NCBI GenBank assembly: GCA_043228905.1
Contig: JBHGNT010000001.1
Location: 28,272,001 to 28,336,000 of the forward strand
DNA length: 64,000 nucleotides
From: Azolla caroliniana
Lineage: Eukaryota; Polypodiophyta
Direction: 5' to 3'
Shown: positions 31,565-44,254 of the stretch, piece after piece
How positions within the stretch are numbered: the first letter of the stretch is position 1
Layout of the letters: each line of letters opens with the position of its first letter
Notes under the pieces: generated by a model
The model's database searches: none
Told to the model about the DNA's origin: nothing
Seen by the model: the letters and a program-made list of their open reading frames with translations, nothing else
Made by a program: the position numbers and the translations under genes

Positions 31565-32526
31565 CCCCTTATAACGTGCCTTGGGTTTACATAATATAGG
31601 GGATTTGTATACCCTGACATCTGTTGGCCCTTGTCATCACATGCATAGATGATATAAGTATGGGGGAGACGCCTTTACTTTGTTGCTTGTTGGACATATT
31701 ATCATTTAGGACATGACCACCTTGCAGAAAAGTCTATGATAGTTGCAAGGTCTTGTTTGGTAGTAACTAGGTGAACCAATAGTTATCCCATAGTTAATCA
31801 TTGTTATTACTTAGTCAACTATTAGAGAAATAGTGTGTATTTAGTAGATAGAGATCCAAGACGTGTTAAGATTCTACGCTATCACTAGGGAGCATTCTTT
31901 ATTTTAATGCTCAAGGTTATCCTCTCATTGTCATCATGAGTGACTGGCTCAACAAACCTACAAAAATATCAACATTCTAAGGAAAGCCCTTACACCCATC
32001 ATAACACCAAGAGTCTACACTCTAAAGTTTAAACTTTAATGTTTAGATGCTCTAAATTTATCTTTTGCCGTCTACATATTTTGGCACGTTTGTTTACAGA
32101 GAAAACAAAATCTATGCAAGGGGCGAAACATACAAATAATATCTCAAACACATTTGTTATATTCCAATCACAAACATTTGATACATATGTATTTCTTGGT
32201 GATGTGATGTTTTGAAACCTCACTATATATATATATGGAAATGGGTAAATATATAGCCACATTAGTCATCAATTCAATTACAGTATTGCTTCTTCATTCT
32301 TTTTATGTAGCGAACTGAAATCTCATAGACTCACATAATAGAAGACAATGTTTGTTTGCTTGTGTGCCTATTGTCTTAGACTCACGTAATATGTACATAT
32401 TTTATTTCTTTATATATTTCATTTTTTCCTTCTATATGTCTAAAAGAGAATTTTGAGATGAGAAAGCTCTCACATTACTTGATTTTGAGTTTAAGATGTT
32501 GTTTTTGCATACATATACATACATAA

Positions 32527-32780
32527 TGTGTTAGAGCCTAACTAATTATGTAAGCAAAACATAAGGATTTATGGACTAAAGAAAGGAAAGAGGGTTGCCA
32601 AACCACCTTACCATCCCTTAGGGATGGCATGAGACCTCGTTGATGTCTTATATCATTGATGGTTGATGCAAGTTGTACCTTGGATACTGCAAGGATTGCA
32701 CATGCTTAGCTAAGAGGAGGCTTGACTTATGTTAAGACTATGTCAGTGTTAAGACTCGCTCACAGTTTATACACACACAC
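32527..32780 (-). mobile_element. Fragment related to the gypsy-2 LTR
   Basis: Several ordered blocks match the gypsy-2 LTR at 14645-14880: TTAGAG, ACTAA, GTAAGC, A(T)AAGGA, AAGAAAGGA(A/G)AGAG, ACCACC, GGGAT, GAGAC, GTC.TATA.CAT, TACCTTG and CACA. Order and spacing are kept although the sequence has diverged. No internal coding adjoins it, so it may be a decayed solo LTR. It ends about 270 bp upstream of the MULE-like gene. Confidence 0.5.
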
Positions 32781-32796
32781 ACTCACAGGTTTGGTA

Positions 32797-32906
32797 TGGA
32801 AAGGGAGAAGAGAAGAGAAGAGAAGTAACTGCTCGCTCGCTCGCTCGCTTGCTCCTCCCTCACTCCCTCACTCCATCCCCCCATATTATGCAATTCTCTC
32901 TCTCTC
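32797..32906. repeat. Cluster of short tandem repeats upstream of the MULE gene
   Basis: A run of GAGAA units is followed by (CTCG)n (GCTCGCTCGCTCGCTCGC), repeated CTCCCTCA, and then (CT)n at about 32893-32912. It lies 150-250 bp before the start codon and may be promoter or 5' UTR. Confidence 0.8.
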
Positions 32907-33052
32907 TCTCTCTGGCAAATGTAGCAGAGAGCAGACAGGAGGCAGAGAATTTGCACTTTCGCCCCTCTACTACATATTCAAAATGAGATTTGTCCCTTCT
33001 AATTGAAGCTCCCTTATTTTTGGCACCCACTGGTCTTCCTTTTTTGGGGGGG

Positions 33053-34912
33053 ATGGAATCTGGCTATTATTCCAAAGAAGCTATGATCGAAGCTCTCAAA
33101 GCCGAATATGTTAAAAAAGGTGTTGTTTTAACAACAAAAAGATCTGCTTATAACAGAGTTGAGTTGAAGTGTGATTTGGGTGGAGAACCAAAGGTCAAGG
33201 AGACTAGCGATGGCGATCAAAAAAGGAAAAAGGGATCCAGGTTAACATGTTGCACATTTGAAATCATTTGTGGGTGCAAAAAAGGCGTTTGGTATGTTAA
33301 AAAGATTTCGGGTGATCACAACCATGAAATACCTTATAGTTTGATTGACCATTCGAAATATAGGAAATTAGATGGTGAAAGTAAGATAAAAGTTCAATCG
33401 ATGTACGTATCTAATGTTGAACTGAAGGAGATACTTAGTACTTTGAAAAAAGAGTCCCAAAGTAATGCTTCAATCCAAGAAGTATACAATGCCGTAAAGG
33501 GTGTTAAAAGAGATTTTTTAGAGGGCAGATCTCCATTGGAAACATTGTCAGATATTATCACGTCCCCAGAATACACTAGTAAACTGCACCTGGATGACGA
33601 CGGTAGAGTTAATGGATTCTTTTTGGCGTTCAATGAAGTTGTAAAGCTTGCTAAAAGATTTGATGGGGTTTTCTTGTTGGATTGCACATACAAGACTAAC
33701 AAATTCGGCATGCCCTTACTAAATTTCGTGGGAATTGCGTGTACGAATCAAACGTTCAATGTTGATGTTGCATTTCTTCCTGATGAGCAGGAAGAATCAT
33801 ACAAATGGGCGTTAAGGGATTTTAGCTCAATTGTCAGTCCAAGAGTAATAGCAACTGACCGAGAACTGACACTAATGAATGCTATTGCGGTGACATTCCC
33901 TATGTGTAAAAATGTCCTCTGCATATGGCACATTAACAAAAACGTTGGTTCCAAATGTAAAGGATTTTTCAAGAAAGAAGACGAATGGAAAATATTTCTA
34001 CAAAGATGGAAGGAATTGGTTTATTCATCAACTGTGAACGAATTCAATCAAAATATGAATGATTTTTCGATATACAAGATCACAAATCCAGACGAATATG
34101 AGTATATACTTCAAACGTGGTTACCTTGGAAAGAAAGGTTTGTAACCTGTTATGTAAAGGATATACGTCATTTTAATTCAGTCACTACATCTCATGCTGA
34201 AGGTAGTCATTGGGTCTTAAAAAGGTACATAAAAAATGGGAAACGAAATTCACTGGAAGTGATAAAGAATCTCAATTTGCTTTGGAAAAATCAGACTGTC
34301 AAGATTTTAAAAGAAATTGAACGTAAAAAACTGATTGTCTGTGATAGACACAAATTTGGGTTGTTAAAACCACTGCAAAAGAAGTTGTCTTTGTTTGCAT
34401 TGTATGAAATACTTAAACAGTACAAGAAATCATTGAATGAAGAGGAAATAAAAAATGTTTGAACCCAAAGCGTCACTAGTACATTGGGATTACCTTGCAA
34501 ACACATAATAAGGGAGCTGGTCGAAGAAGGTCAAGTACTAACTGATGCATATATTGACTCTCAATGGCTCTTAGAGTTGAATGCATCTTCTAGAGCCATT
34601 ACCAATGTTACTTTGAGTCAAAATATTTCACCAAGAAAAAATCTTATTGAGAGATTACATAATGAGTTGTACAACAATCCTCAGACTCATTCGCCATCAT
34701 TTATTGATCGTATTCAAAGTGTTTTGGATGATCCAACCAAAGAAATTCAGGATATTCAACCTCTTCAACGCAAAAAAGGAAGACCAGTGGGTGCCAAAAA
34801 TAAGGGAGCTTCAATTAGAAGGGACAAATCTCATTTTGAATATGTAGAGGGGCGAAAGTGCTCAAATTGTGGAGAGCCTGGACACAATGCTAGAACATGC
34901 TACAAATCTTAA
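33053..34912 (+). pseudogene. MULE/FAR1-type transposase gene, one in-frame TGA
   Basis: I start it at ATG 33053 (MESGYYSKEAM). A longer reading needs a TTG start. One frame runs to TAA at 34910-34912 (620 codons), interrupted only by TGA at 34460-34462 (codon 470). The N-terminal FAR1-like zinc region (RLTCCTFEIICGCKKGVW...DHNHE) is followed by the MULE DDE core: LLDCTYKTN (about codon 210), VIATDRELTLMN (about 267) and SHAEGSHW (about 382). After the TGA come the SWIM-type GLPCKHII, a KKGRPVGAKNKG basic stretch and a CCHC knuckle CSNCGEPGHNARTC. The stop sits where the first SWIM cysteine is expected. No introns and no clear terminal inverted repeats are seen. It could be a dying transposase or a domesticated FRS-like protein truncated before its SWIM domain. 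Confidence 0.8.
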
Positions 34913-34915
34913 TAA

Positions 34916-37900
34916 ACTGTTTTGAAACAATCTTTATGTTCATTTGTAGTGCAAATAATCATATTTCTAAACTAAAAAAAAAACTATGAAAATACGGAAA
35001 AAACTGTGAATTTACCAATTTCCTAACTTTGAATTTCAAAACATACTAGAACTACCAAACACAAGTTTTGGATAACTTTTAATACGATTTGCTTAGCGTG
35101 CAAGAATATTTACTTAAAATATGTGTAGCCATTTGGAAAGTGAAACATAAAGTAGGGTTTCATTGTTTCCCAGATATATAATCCATAGAATGAGGGAAGA
35201 ACTATCTTCCAAATTAAGTATGTGCACGTAAAGTTTTACATTGACAATCATACTTGGCCTTTCACGTATACATATTTGTTACGATCTTTATTTTATGTTG
35301 AAGTTTAAAATATGGCCACCATTTTCACATTCTTATATTAGAAGCACACTCACTTCATTTAGAAAAGATAACAAATATAAAGTTCTACAAAAATGAAGCA
35401 TGATATGAAAGTATAAATGGTGCTCAAACACAACGTGCTTCGTGACGCCAAAACATTGTGCTCTCTGTAGATCCATGTACACATACGAGCAAATATGATA
35501 GTATACAAAATGAGCATTTGAGAAATTGAAGGTTGTGAAGGTTAGTTGAGAAGGATTGTACTTTTGGTTTACATTTGTTTTGTTCTCGAGCTGATTCTTT
35601 TTTCCAGTCACTCCAACCTTCCTTGTATGGTTGTGCATTTGCGTGTTGGTATGTCATGGTGATGGAATATATAAATGAAGAATGTTGGAAAATATTGTCT
35701 CTTTGTACATGTATGGTTTATTGTATGTGGTTCACATTACGAAGTTCCAACATGTATGGTAAGGACTTACAAGGTCATATTTGTTCTTTTCATTTGTTGC
35801 AATTAGACTTTCAAATAAGCTTAGGATATTATTTTTATACTAGATCACATATTGTATAATTTGCATTGTCTTTGCACTAACCAAATATAACATTCCTTTT
35901 TATGCTTATGAGTGCATCGATAAAGTGGTGTTCTAGAAATGTATGTGTCATATATCAACAACATTTCATTCTAATAATACGGTTTTGCTGTTACAAAGAA
36001 CAATTTCATATGAGATCATAAATTATAATGACTACTGTGATAAAATCATTTAACTATGTTTTCCATGTCTAATCAGTGAGTGCCATGACAATAAAACTTG
36101 TGATTATGTTTATACTTAAGTTTGTTTTTGCACAATCAATGAAGCCATGCATGTAATGTCATAAATAGGGCTCAAATGGAATATATAACAAACATATCAT
36201 TACAATGCACACAATGTGATGCACTTCCCTTTATAGACAAAAAAAAGGAGAATCTAGGAATAGAATAACAAATAAATAAACATTGGTTGGATAATAAAGA
36301 AGAGAGTTTATGAAATAAGCCCATTATCGGTAAAGAATAGGACATGGAGACATGACCTCCCACAAACAACAATCTTGTTACAAAAAATCAAGATGTGTGG
36401 GGTATTGTGAATCCTTTCGCCTCGAGATCCTTTCGAGAGGGTTTTTCTAACTTCATATCCTCCTCCACGGAATAAACAATCATATTGTTCATCATCGATA
36501 GAACTTTGGGTGGATTAAGAATATACCCTCGACCTATAAAGTGGTATAAGTTTGCATGTCCCTACCTAGGTCTTGCACTAAGATGCAAACATTCACTTAC
36601 TTACTATTGTTTGGAAAAGTCGTTAAAATTAGTTGTGAAGGTGGAGTCTATCATTGTAAATGTTCTTACCATTAGGGTTCAATTCGCCAAGGTTATGTAG
36701 ACATCAACCTTTAAAATTTCCTCATGTGCCCTACTTGCTTGAGCCTTTCGAGTGAGGGCAAGAATAGCAAATGGCAACCAAATCCCTTTGAGCAAATGGT
36801 CATAACACACATAATAAATGCCACATGTACCTGCTACCCCTATATTGCAACAAATTGCAAGAACACCCTTACACATCAATTTTAGATTATCAAAATACCC
36901 GTAAAATTTAAGTAAAATCAATTTTTTTGTGAAAACTAGATTATTATCACTGTTACTTTTATGCCCTCAATCCAAAACTAGAGTCTACAACCATAATTAG
37001 CATAAAGGTAAGTATAAGCTCCCATAGCCAATTTTAATTGGAATGAGTGTATTTGTACATGGGGATATTTTGGCATCTCTCCTTTATGCTTATCTAACTT
37101 GGGAATAATCTATTTATAATTAGAGGATGCCTATAAATAAAAATGTATGTGTACATATGAGTGTATGCTTGCTTGTTTGTGATTAACTATAGTGAGGGTT
37201 AACATGTGGTTAAATGTTTTTGGTTTGATGGGGTGAGCACATAATATGTCCATTGAGGGATGGACAAACAATCACTTTCTAGTGGTTGAGGTGAATACTT
37301 GAACAATCGGCTAAGTCAATGAATTATGTATTGCAATGATTCGTGTCACAGTAAACAATTAGGATTGTGCTTTAAGGTGAGATTGTCTTCTCAATTAAGT
37401 TGATTGTAGGATGGCCAATAAATCTTAACTCCTTGTCTTATATAATGTCATTGGAAGATCATTTACCATTGATAAAATTCTCATAGGCTCTTATAAGTCA
37501 TTGTCATTCTCAATCCTACGGATTTGGCAAAGTGAATTTGTAAATCCATTTCTTAGGAAGAACCCACTCATGGCCTCAAGAAAATATTCAAGTTAATAAG
37601 CAATAATTTGTAAGGAGTCCTTGGTCTTGGTATGCTTTGATTTTTAAATCTATAATAATGCAATGCATTTAAACTACTTCGAAGGGAATAAATGACCTCA
37701 CATTTCGTGCATTGTAAAAATCTTGTTACAATTTTTATGCTTACAATCATTTATTAATATATACCTTATGCACAATTAAACTAATGCATGTGGCGAAAAT
37801 ATTTATATTAGTGGAGGTGCACTAGACCTACCAAGTTTCATGCAAAGGAGTGATGGACCACAAATCATCTGAAGTAATGTAATAGATTGAAGCATTTTTT

Positions 37901-40900
37901 ATTAGAAAGATTGAAGTCACAAAAGAATGAAGCAAAGGAGCATTTGCTACCAATTACCATAGAACTAGTTTAACTATCAAAATGTCCTTCGTTGAGAACT
38001 TAAGTGTTTCCGTAGTAGGCAAATTTTATTTTCAATATTATTCACGAAATTAAATAATAAATAAAACTAAATAATCTCAATTATAGAAGGTTATTTTTTT
38101 TAAAAGTTAAAGTATGATGATTGTTACGCTTCCAACAAGATTTACATTAGATATAAACACTAGAAGAATCCAACTAGTAGAAAGTAGTTACAAAGTCAAT
38201 TTTGGGTAAAATTATATTTCATGAATGCAAACCTAGCATGCGCATTGATATGATATTCACGAGTGTAATAAAACAAGCAAACATGGACTTAATGATATGG
38301 GAATTATAGGTGAAATGATATTCAATGCACACATCTCCTTATTTTACTATGTCATTTTGCATAAAAGCCGTAGAGAGACATATTAATGACAGAGATATAT
38401 CTTGAGCTAAAATTTGGTTTCTGTATTAATCACAAACTCTTATTCCTTAACTATGTATCGCTATATCATTACTAATTGTCTATGTTTAATGTTCTATCAC
38501 TACCTTCGTTCGGTATCGAGTATTTAGTGTTCCATTTCTACCTTCATCATTACTATTTCTCTATAATCCTATAATGTGTCTGTGTGTGTGTGAGAGAGAG
38601 AGCTAGTGTGATTAGGGTTTGCTAAGTTGCATTGAGACCAACTTAATTCTAGCATCATGGTGTGGTTGCGAGTTTGATACATTTTGAAAAGCACTAAAGG
38701 GATGCCAAAAAGTGTTTTGAACATTTATGTGGACATACACATAGACATTCAAAAATCACATTTAATCTCTAGTTTATCAAGATGTGAGTTGGTGACATCT
38801 ATCCACATTTAGTTAGAAATATGACCAAAGTTTTGTATAGGTAAAGTAGATAATACACTATTCATGTGTTGTGTGTGTATAACTTAAGAGTGCCCCTAAG
38901 TGCCCTAATTTGCACATGATTCTTTCTTCTAGGTAGGATTACCTTGTCATATTTATAGATAGTTTTGCTTTTGTGTCAATTACAAAATGAACCAAACAGA
39001 GAGGAGATGGAGAATTATTATAGGCTTATTTGCATTGCAAGTGGGCCCGTTTATTCTTAGATTCCATAGTGATGAAACGGTAGCTTTCCAAACATTTGAT
39101 GTACTTCTATCCTTTGGTAATATTCCCCCAACAAATGTGACTCGGTTGGTGGGATGCCATCAATAACCATAGAAATTATTATTCCAATATATATTAATCG
39201 CCATGTTATTGTTTTGGGTCTCCACCAACCACATTGGTTTTGGTGAATGGTGTGTTGTAGCACCTATGACGTTTTGGCTTGGAACCCTTTTTACTCGCCC
39301 ATTTTCTAGATGCATGTGTGTATGTACGCCCATTTGTATGTATGCATGTGTTGTGTGCGTCAATGAATGCCCTGTTTTTCTAATGTATCTAATATAACAT
39401 ATTGTAAATATTCTTTGTGTTTTTTTACCATTGATATGATGCATTGATAAAAACATAAAAAGTTCAAGCATTAAAAAGTTGGGAAGTATGTTTTTAATTA
39501 TTTGGCCCAAATTAGGTATTTCTACATCCATTAATGTCACTTGCTTTGGGTGCATAAATTTAAAATGCTCTAAAATGCAAATATGAAAGATAAAAGGTAT
39601 TGTGGTAGTACCATGATGAACACAATGGCAAGAAATACACATATATAGAGCACTTCTACAAGGCAATTTTATAAACTTCAATGGTTGATTGAACATATAA
39701 TGGAGATGAGTAAATACGTCAAATTATTTTTTCCAAAATGTAAATCCTTCAATTATTGCCAAGTAATTTAAGTTTATGTCCATTATAATTTAACCTACAA
39801 TTTTCATTAGCTTTTATAACAATAACATGAGTAAAAAATAACGTAAAGTGAACCACCTACATCTTGAGAAAGGATACACCTATGAGATAAGCTCTCCCTT
39901 GACGTGACATTGTTTAGACAAACCATATGAGACCACAATTCCTTTACCAACCTTCGATGCAACCTCCTGCAAATGCCTAGATCATGATAATTCACTTGTC
40001 TCCACTAATGCATTTACACTTGGAAATGGTTTGGCCATAATCCATCTCAATTAATTGATGGACATATCCAAACTCTTTTATTATAGACAACTTGTGGGGG
40101 GGCTCCTTATGATGGATTTGAATAGTGGTCTCAATAGTCATGCATATAATGTATTATATTCCATCGCCAAGCTTTTAATGTAACACATTGTTTAGTGATT
40201 ATGATTTCTACTCATTGTTGCAATTACTCTCATTGCTTTTTGCATAATCACTAATGACTCATCTTGAACTTCACTATAATGTGTTATGATGCCTTGTTTC
40301 CATGTACACTACTAACACCCTTTTGTTTTTATATCAATGCATTGATGTTAATATGTTAGTAGTGGGAAACCTCAAAGTGAGGATGCAGACAAATAATGTT
40401 TATGTTATAGTGTCACTATTGGGAAACATAAAGTGAGGTGAAAACCCTCAAAGAATATTTACATGGCACATTATAAACATTCAAAAAGTAGGGAGTAAAT
40501 ATGCCCATCAATGTTATGAGAGGCATGACAAACATAAAAGAGTTGAAGGGGAAACTCCTATACAGTTGATATAGAAAGGAAGTTTCTTACCCAAATTTTG
40601 TTCATTACAAAAAGTCTAGCGTGTCAATAGAGTTCGATATGGATCCATGCATAAATGATGGTTGGGAACTCATTTGGCCATGAGAAAAAAAACGAAGATC
40701 CCAAAGAGCTTTTGAATTGATAAGGTGAGAACTATAATATATGAAAATGGTTAACTTGTGACCAGAACAATATCATATTGGGACAAGTGTCAAGTAGATG
40801 AAGAAGAGTTTCACACCTCCTAAACTCTTCATTGATTGTAACTATACACCAACCACCGAATCCCAAGAAGTTGTCGCCAAAGAAACAAGCACTCTTTTAG

Positions 40901-41060
40901 AGATAATGAATTCTTCCATATCCCTTTGACTCGTAATTTCCACCAAATCAATGAAGCTTATGTATAATGTTACACGTCATTACAAAGTGTATCCATATGT
41001 GGTTCAAGTTATAATCCATACACATTTTTTTGGTTGAGAAAGTGTAGAAGGCAACTGAGT
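34916..41060. other. Gene-poor AT-rich stretch
   Basis: About 6 kb without a recognisable gene, transposon end or RNA gene. The longest frame, on the minus strand at 39160-39696, has no known domain, an unusual composition and no support from splice or codon signals. A short (TG)n(AG)n run lies near 38580-38602. Confidence 0.5.
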
Positions 41061-41815
41061 GTTGAAAATCATATTAAATTATCAAGGCTCTATATCTCAA
41101 CAAATAATAAAGGCGCAAGAATATGATTCAAATATGTTATTGAATCTCCTACCATTGACCTTGAATACACCTACAAACACCTTCGTTTGCAATATGTACA
41201 TTAACATGGTCAAGAGAAGGCATGGTGGTGGTGGTTACTTGAAACAACATAACCAAATCTCATGCAATTGACATCATTGAATATGAAGCTTACAAAGTTC
41301 CATGGCTATAGTTGAAAATCATATTAAATTTTCAAGATTCCATATTTCACCAAATAATAAAGGCACACGAGTATGATTCAAATACGTTATTGAATCTCAT
41401 GTCATTGGCCTTGAATACACCTTCAAACACCTTCATTTGCAAAATATACATTACCATGGTCAAGAGAAGGCATGGTGATGGTTATTACTCGAAACAACAT
41501 AACCAAATCTCATGAAACTGACATAATTGACTATGAATCTTACAAAGTTCCATGGCTATAGTTGAAAATTGTATCAAATTATTAGGACTCCATAATTCAC
41601 CAAATAACTAAGGCACCAGAGTATGATCCAAATACGTTATTGGATCTCATGTTATTGACCTTGAATACACCTTCAAACACATTTGTTTGCAACAAATATT
41701 TATATTAACATGGTCAAGAGAAGGCATGTTGGCGGTGATTACTTGAAACAACCATAACCAAATCTCATGAAATTGACATCATTAAGTATGAAACATACAA
41801 AGTTCCATGTCTATA
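41061..41815. repeat. Satellite-like tandem array, 3 x 250 bp
   Basis: Units start at 41061, 41311 and 41561, each with GTTGAAAAT(C/T), and end with TACAAAGTTCCATG(G/T)CTATA. They differ by scattered substitutions and small indels, so the array is not new. One strand keeps a partly conserved reading frame (KAQEYDSN, LALNTPSNTF, MVKRRHGG), which may be chance or a relic of coding origin. Confidence 0.9.
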
Positions 41816-41957
41816 GCTTTGCTTCACATCCATGTTCCGACTTGAGTATCTTGAGGTTAAGACCTATGTTTATAACATGGATTTAATTTAGGGGCAAACA
41901 ATAAAATATCACTTTGGTTTTGTAAAGAATAAGATGGATTCTGTGCAACGAAAGAAC

Positions 41958-41971
41958 TGTGTGTGTGTGTG

Positions 41972-42030
<59 letters not shown>
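41958..42030. repeat. (TG)n(GA)n compound microsatellite
   Basis: About seven TG units are followed by about 29 GA units, next to the copia-3 LTR on its outer side and possibly inside it. Confidence 0.95.
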
Positions 42031-42032
<2 letters not shown>

Positions 42033-42109
42033 CACAATTGTAGAAAAATAGAAAACTGTATTAACAAGGAGACAAGAATAACCAACAGTTACAAAGAGAA
42101 GGATAAGGT

Positions 42110-42316
42110 GCTTATGTAGTCACCGTCTCTCTAGATTCTCTAATTAGAAACGCCTCTTGGGAAAGAGGTCGAGTCTTAACTACCTAAAGAATATGTGTCA
42201 TAGAAGTTAATATTCTATGACACACTAGTTACTATACAAGGAGGTGGGGTGGTCACACACTTGAGTATTTCTAGAGTGTGTTCCCACACACGGGAAGTTG
42301 AGTTTGATTCTCAACA
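42110..42316 (-). mobile_element. 3' LTR (part) of copia-3
   Basis: On the minus strand the LTR opens at 42316 with TGTTGAGAATCAAACTCAAC, just after a purine tract (GAAGGGGTG). A hairpin, TGTGTCATAGAA...TTCTATGACACA, lies at about 42192-42223. The same opening and the same hairpin occur at 48640-49020. The outer (left) end is not clear and may extend beyond 42110. Confidence 0.6.
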
Positions 42317-42429
42317 CACCCCTTCAAACATAACTTCCGGACGCCGAAAAGTTGGCTCGGTTCGGTCTTCGAGATTCTTCGATTTGGCTATTCGGCTCAA
42401 TTGGCTTTAGTTTATCATCGGATGGTTGG

Positions 42430-43692
42430 TGAAGATTGATATTCGGAATTAGGACTCCTGCTCTCCTTGTTCCCCTCAAGCTCGGCTGGTCTTCAGTCGA
42501 AAGATCCAGGTTCGTCGTGAACTACCGCAACTTGTCGACTCCCAGGGCCTTGGGGAAGATGTCAACCGTTTGTAGGTTTGTGTTGATGTGTTGTAGGTCG
42601 ACATCCCCGGCTAGAACACTCTCTCGGATGGAGTGATAATGCACTTCGATGTGCTTAGTCCGAGCATGGAAGATTGGGTTCCGAGCAAGGTGAATACTGC
42701 TCATATTGTCGCAATAAAGGAGAATCAGATCCTTCACGATTGAAGCGACGGTGATCGTGCCCTTGTATTTGGCTTTGGTGCTCGACAATGCGACTATAGG
42801 CTGCTTTTTGCTGCTCTAGGAGATTGCTTTGCTACCGAGGGAGAAGCCAAATCTAGATGTCGATCATCGGTTGGCTCTGTGGCCGGCCCAATCGACATCG
42901 AATAGGTGTCTGATCTATAGAGAATGAAAAAATCCATCGTCCCACTCACATAACGTAACACTCGCTTAGCACAGTCCAAGTGAATGTTTCTTGGTGCCTG
43001 CATGAATTGGCTAAGGAGATCGCCCGGGTAACTCAGGTCGCGTTGGGTAATTGTGAGGTAGATAAGGCTTTCGACTAGTTGACAATAGAGCGTTGTCTCA
43101 CACTCTCTAGTGTCGGACTCGATCGACATCTAGCTTTAGATTTCGATCGAGAGGGGTAGTGACGTGCTTACATTGTGTCATCCCAAACTTGTAAAGAAGT
43201 TTGAGGATATAGTGCCTTTGAGAAAGCATGATGCCGTCTGGAGTCCGAATTACTTCTACGAAAGTAATGGAGCTCCTTCATATTGATCATTTTGAATCGG
43301 GTGGAGAGGAGGTTCTTGATGTGCTCAATATCTGCCAAATGCTCTCCTCCTATGACCAAGTCATCCACATAAATGATGATAAATACCTGTCCTCTGGAGT
43401 CGCTCCAGATGAACATAGAGTTGTCAAACTTGGACATGGTGAAGCCGATTTGATGAAGATATTGCGTTATTTTCGAATGTCATGCTCTCGGTGCTTGCTT
43501 GAGCCCGTAGAGAGGCTTTTTGAGTCGGTAGACAATAGTCTGATGCGTAGTCGACCCGAATCCAGGCGGTTGTATCATGTACACATCCTCTTCTATCTCA
43601 CCTTGGAGAAAGGCATTCTTTACGTCCATTTGGTGGAGGTGCCACCCTTTTGTTGCTGCAAGCGTGACCACAGTCCGAATTGCAGTCATCTT
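42430..43692 (-). pseudogene. Copia-3 pol: RT and RNase H, frameshifted
   Basis: On the minus strand, RT runs from the GWHLHQMDVKNAFLQGE block (about 43640) through VYRLKKPLYGLKQAPRA to VFIIIYVDDLVIGGEH (about 43385). RNase H follows in several frames: LVESLIYLTITQRDLSYP, MSSTKAKYKGTI and CDNMSSIHLARNPIFHARTKH. Several frameshifts break it. Its upstream side ends at 43692, where the LTR of copia-4 begins. The preceding RT motifs, integrase and gag are not found beyond copia-4, so this is a truncated relic. Confidence 0.85.
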
Positions 43693-43999
43693 TGTTGGAA
43701 ACGCACCCGTCTAGTGTGGAGCAGGTCATCACCCTTCTAAAGAGAAGATCATAAACAGATACAAGCAAGGTGGATTGATAGCAACAACAATATCAACAAA
43801 AAGCGCGATGCAAGAGAGAGAGACGTTAGGCACAAGATGTAATGTATTTTCAACATCTACAAAACTAGATTACAAAGTCAGTTTATATACTGACTAACTT
43901 AGGGCAACTGCCATTCTCACTAGTTACGTAAAGAGCCTAAACCTAGTGTCTACAAAGGGAGACAATGTGAATACGTCCATTAGAGACCCGCATTCAACA
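43693..43999 (-). mobile_element. Copia-4 3' LTR
   Basis: 307 bp. The TATA box (about 43878-43897) lies inside 7-base inverted arms (AGTCAGT / ACTGACT). A (GA)n/(CT)n run is at about 43812-43822, some 60-70 bp downstream on the minus strand. Confidence 0.85.
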
Positions 44000-44010
44000 C
44001 TCCCCCGTAA
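44000..44010 (-). other. Copia-4 polypurine tract
   Basis: The minus strand reads TTACGGGGGAG directly before the LTR start, marking the plus-strand priming site. Confidence 0.65.
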
Positions 44011-44254
44011 TGGGTGTATACATCGAAAATCTGTGAATCGAAATAAATTTACAATATAGATTGATGCAAAGTTTTCAAGCAAATCGAAATTTCATTCAAG
44101 TCGGTGAACTTCGAAAAACAAAAGGCTGAACTGGCTAAGGTTGGGGAAACTAAAGCTGAACTTTGAACTGTCAAAGTCGATTGTTCGAAAACATCCTAAG
44201 TGTCCGACTTAATCAGACTGATTCTTCGTTATGCCCATATGGTGCCGAAGGGAT

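Larger units (their letters stand above)
29131..32526. other. Intergenic with tandem duplications
   Basis: No gene is recognised. An unremarkable frame at 29263-29634 has no domain I know. It contains a (CA)n run near 30038-30058, the exact 148-bp duplication at 30472-30767, and a looser duplication at 31426-31564. The rest is AT-rich. Confidence 0.5.

Noticed and set aside
32990-33052. A transposase start at 32990
   Set aside because: It needs a TTG start; the first ATG in frame at 33053 follows a poly-G run and gives the expected N-terminus.
3740-34462. Restoration of TGA and TAA codons by U-to-C RNA editing, as known in ferns
   Set aside because: That editing is organellar; these are nuclear transposons, so C-to-T decay is the simpler explanation.
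34460-34462. The TGA read as selenocysteine in the MULE gene
   Set aside because: Land plants lack the selenocysteine system as far as known, and no selenocysteine insertion element is visible.
39160-39696. A 178-codon minus-strand frame
   Set aside because: No recognisable domain, odd composition and an AT-rich setting; probably chance.
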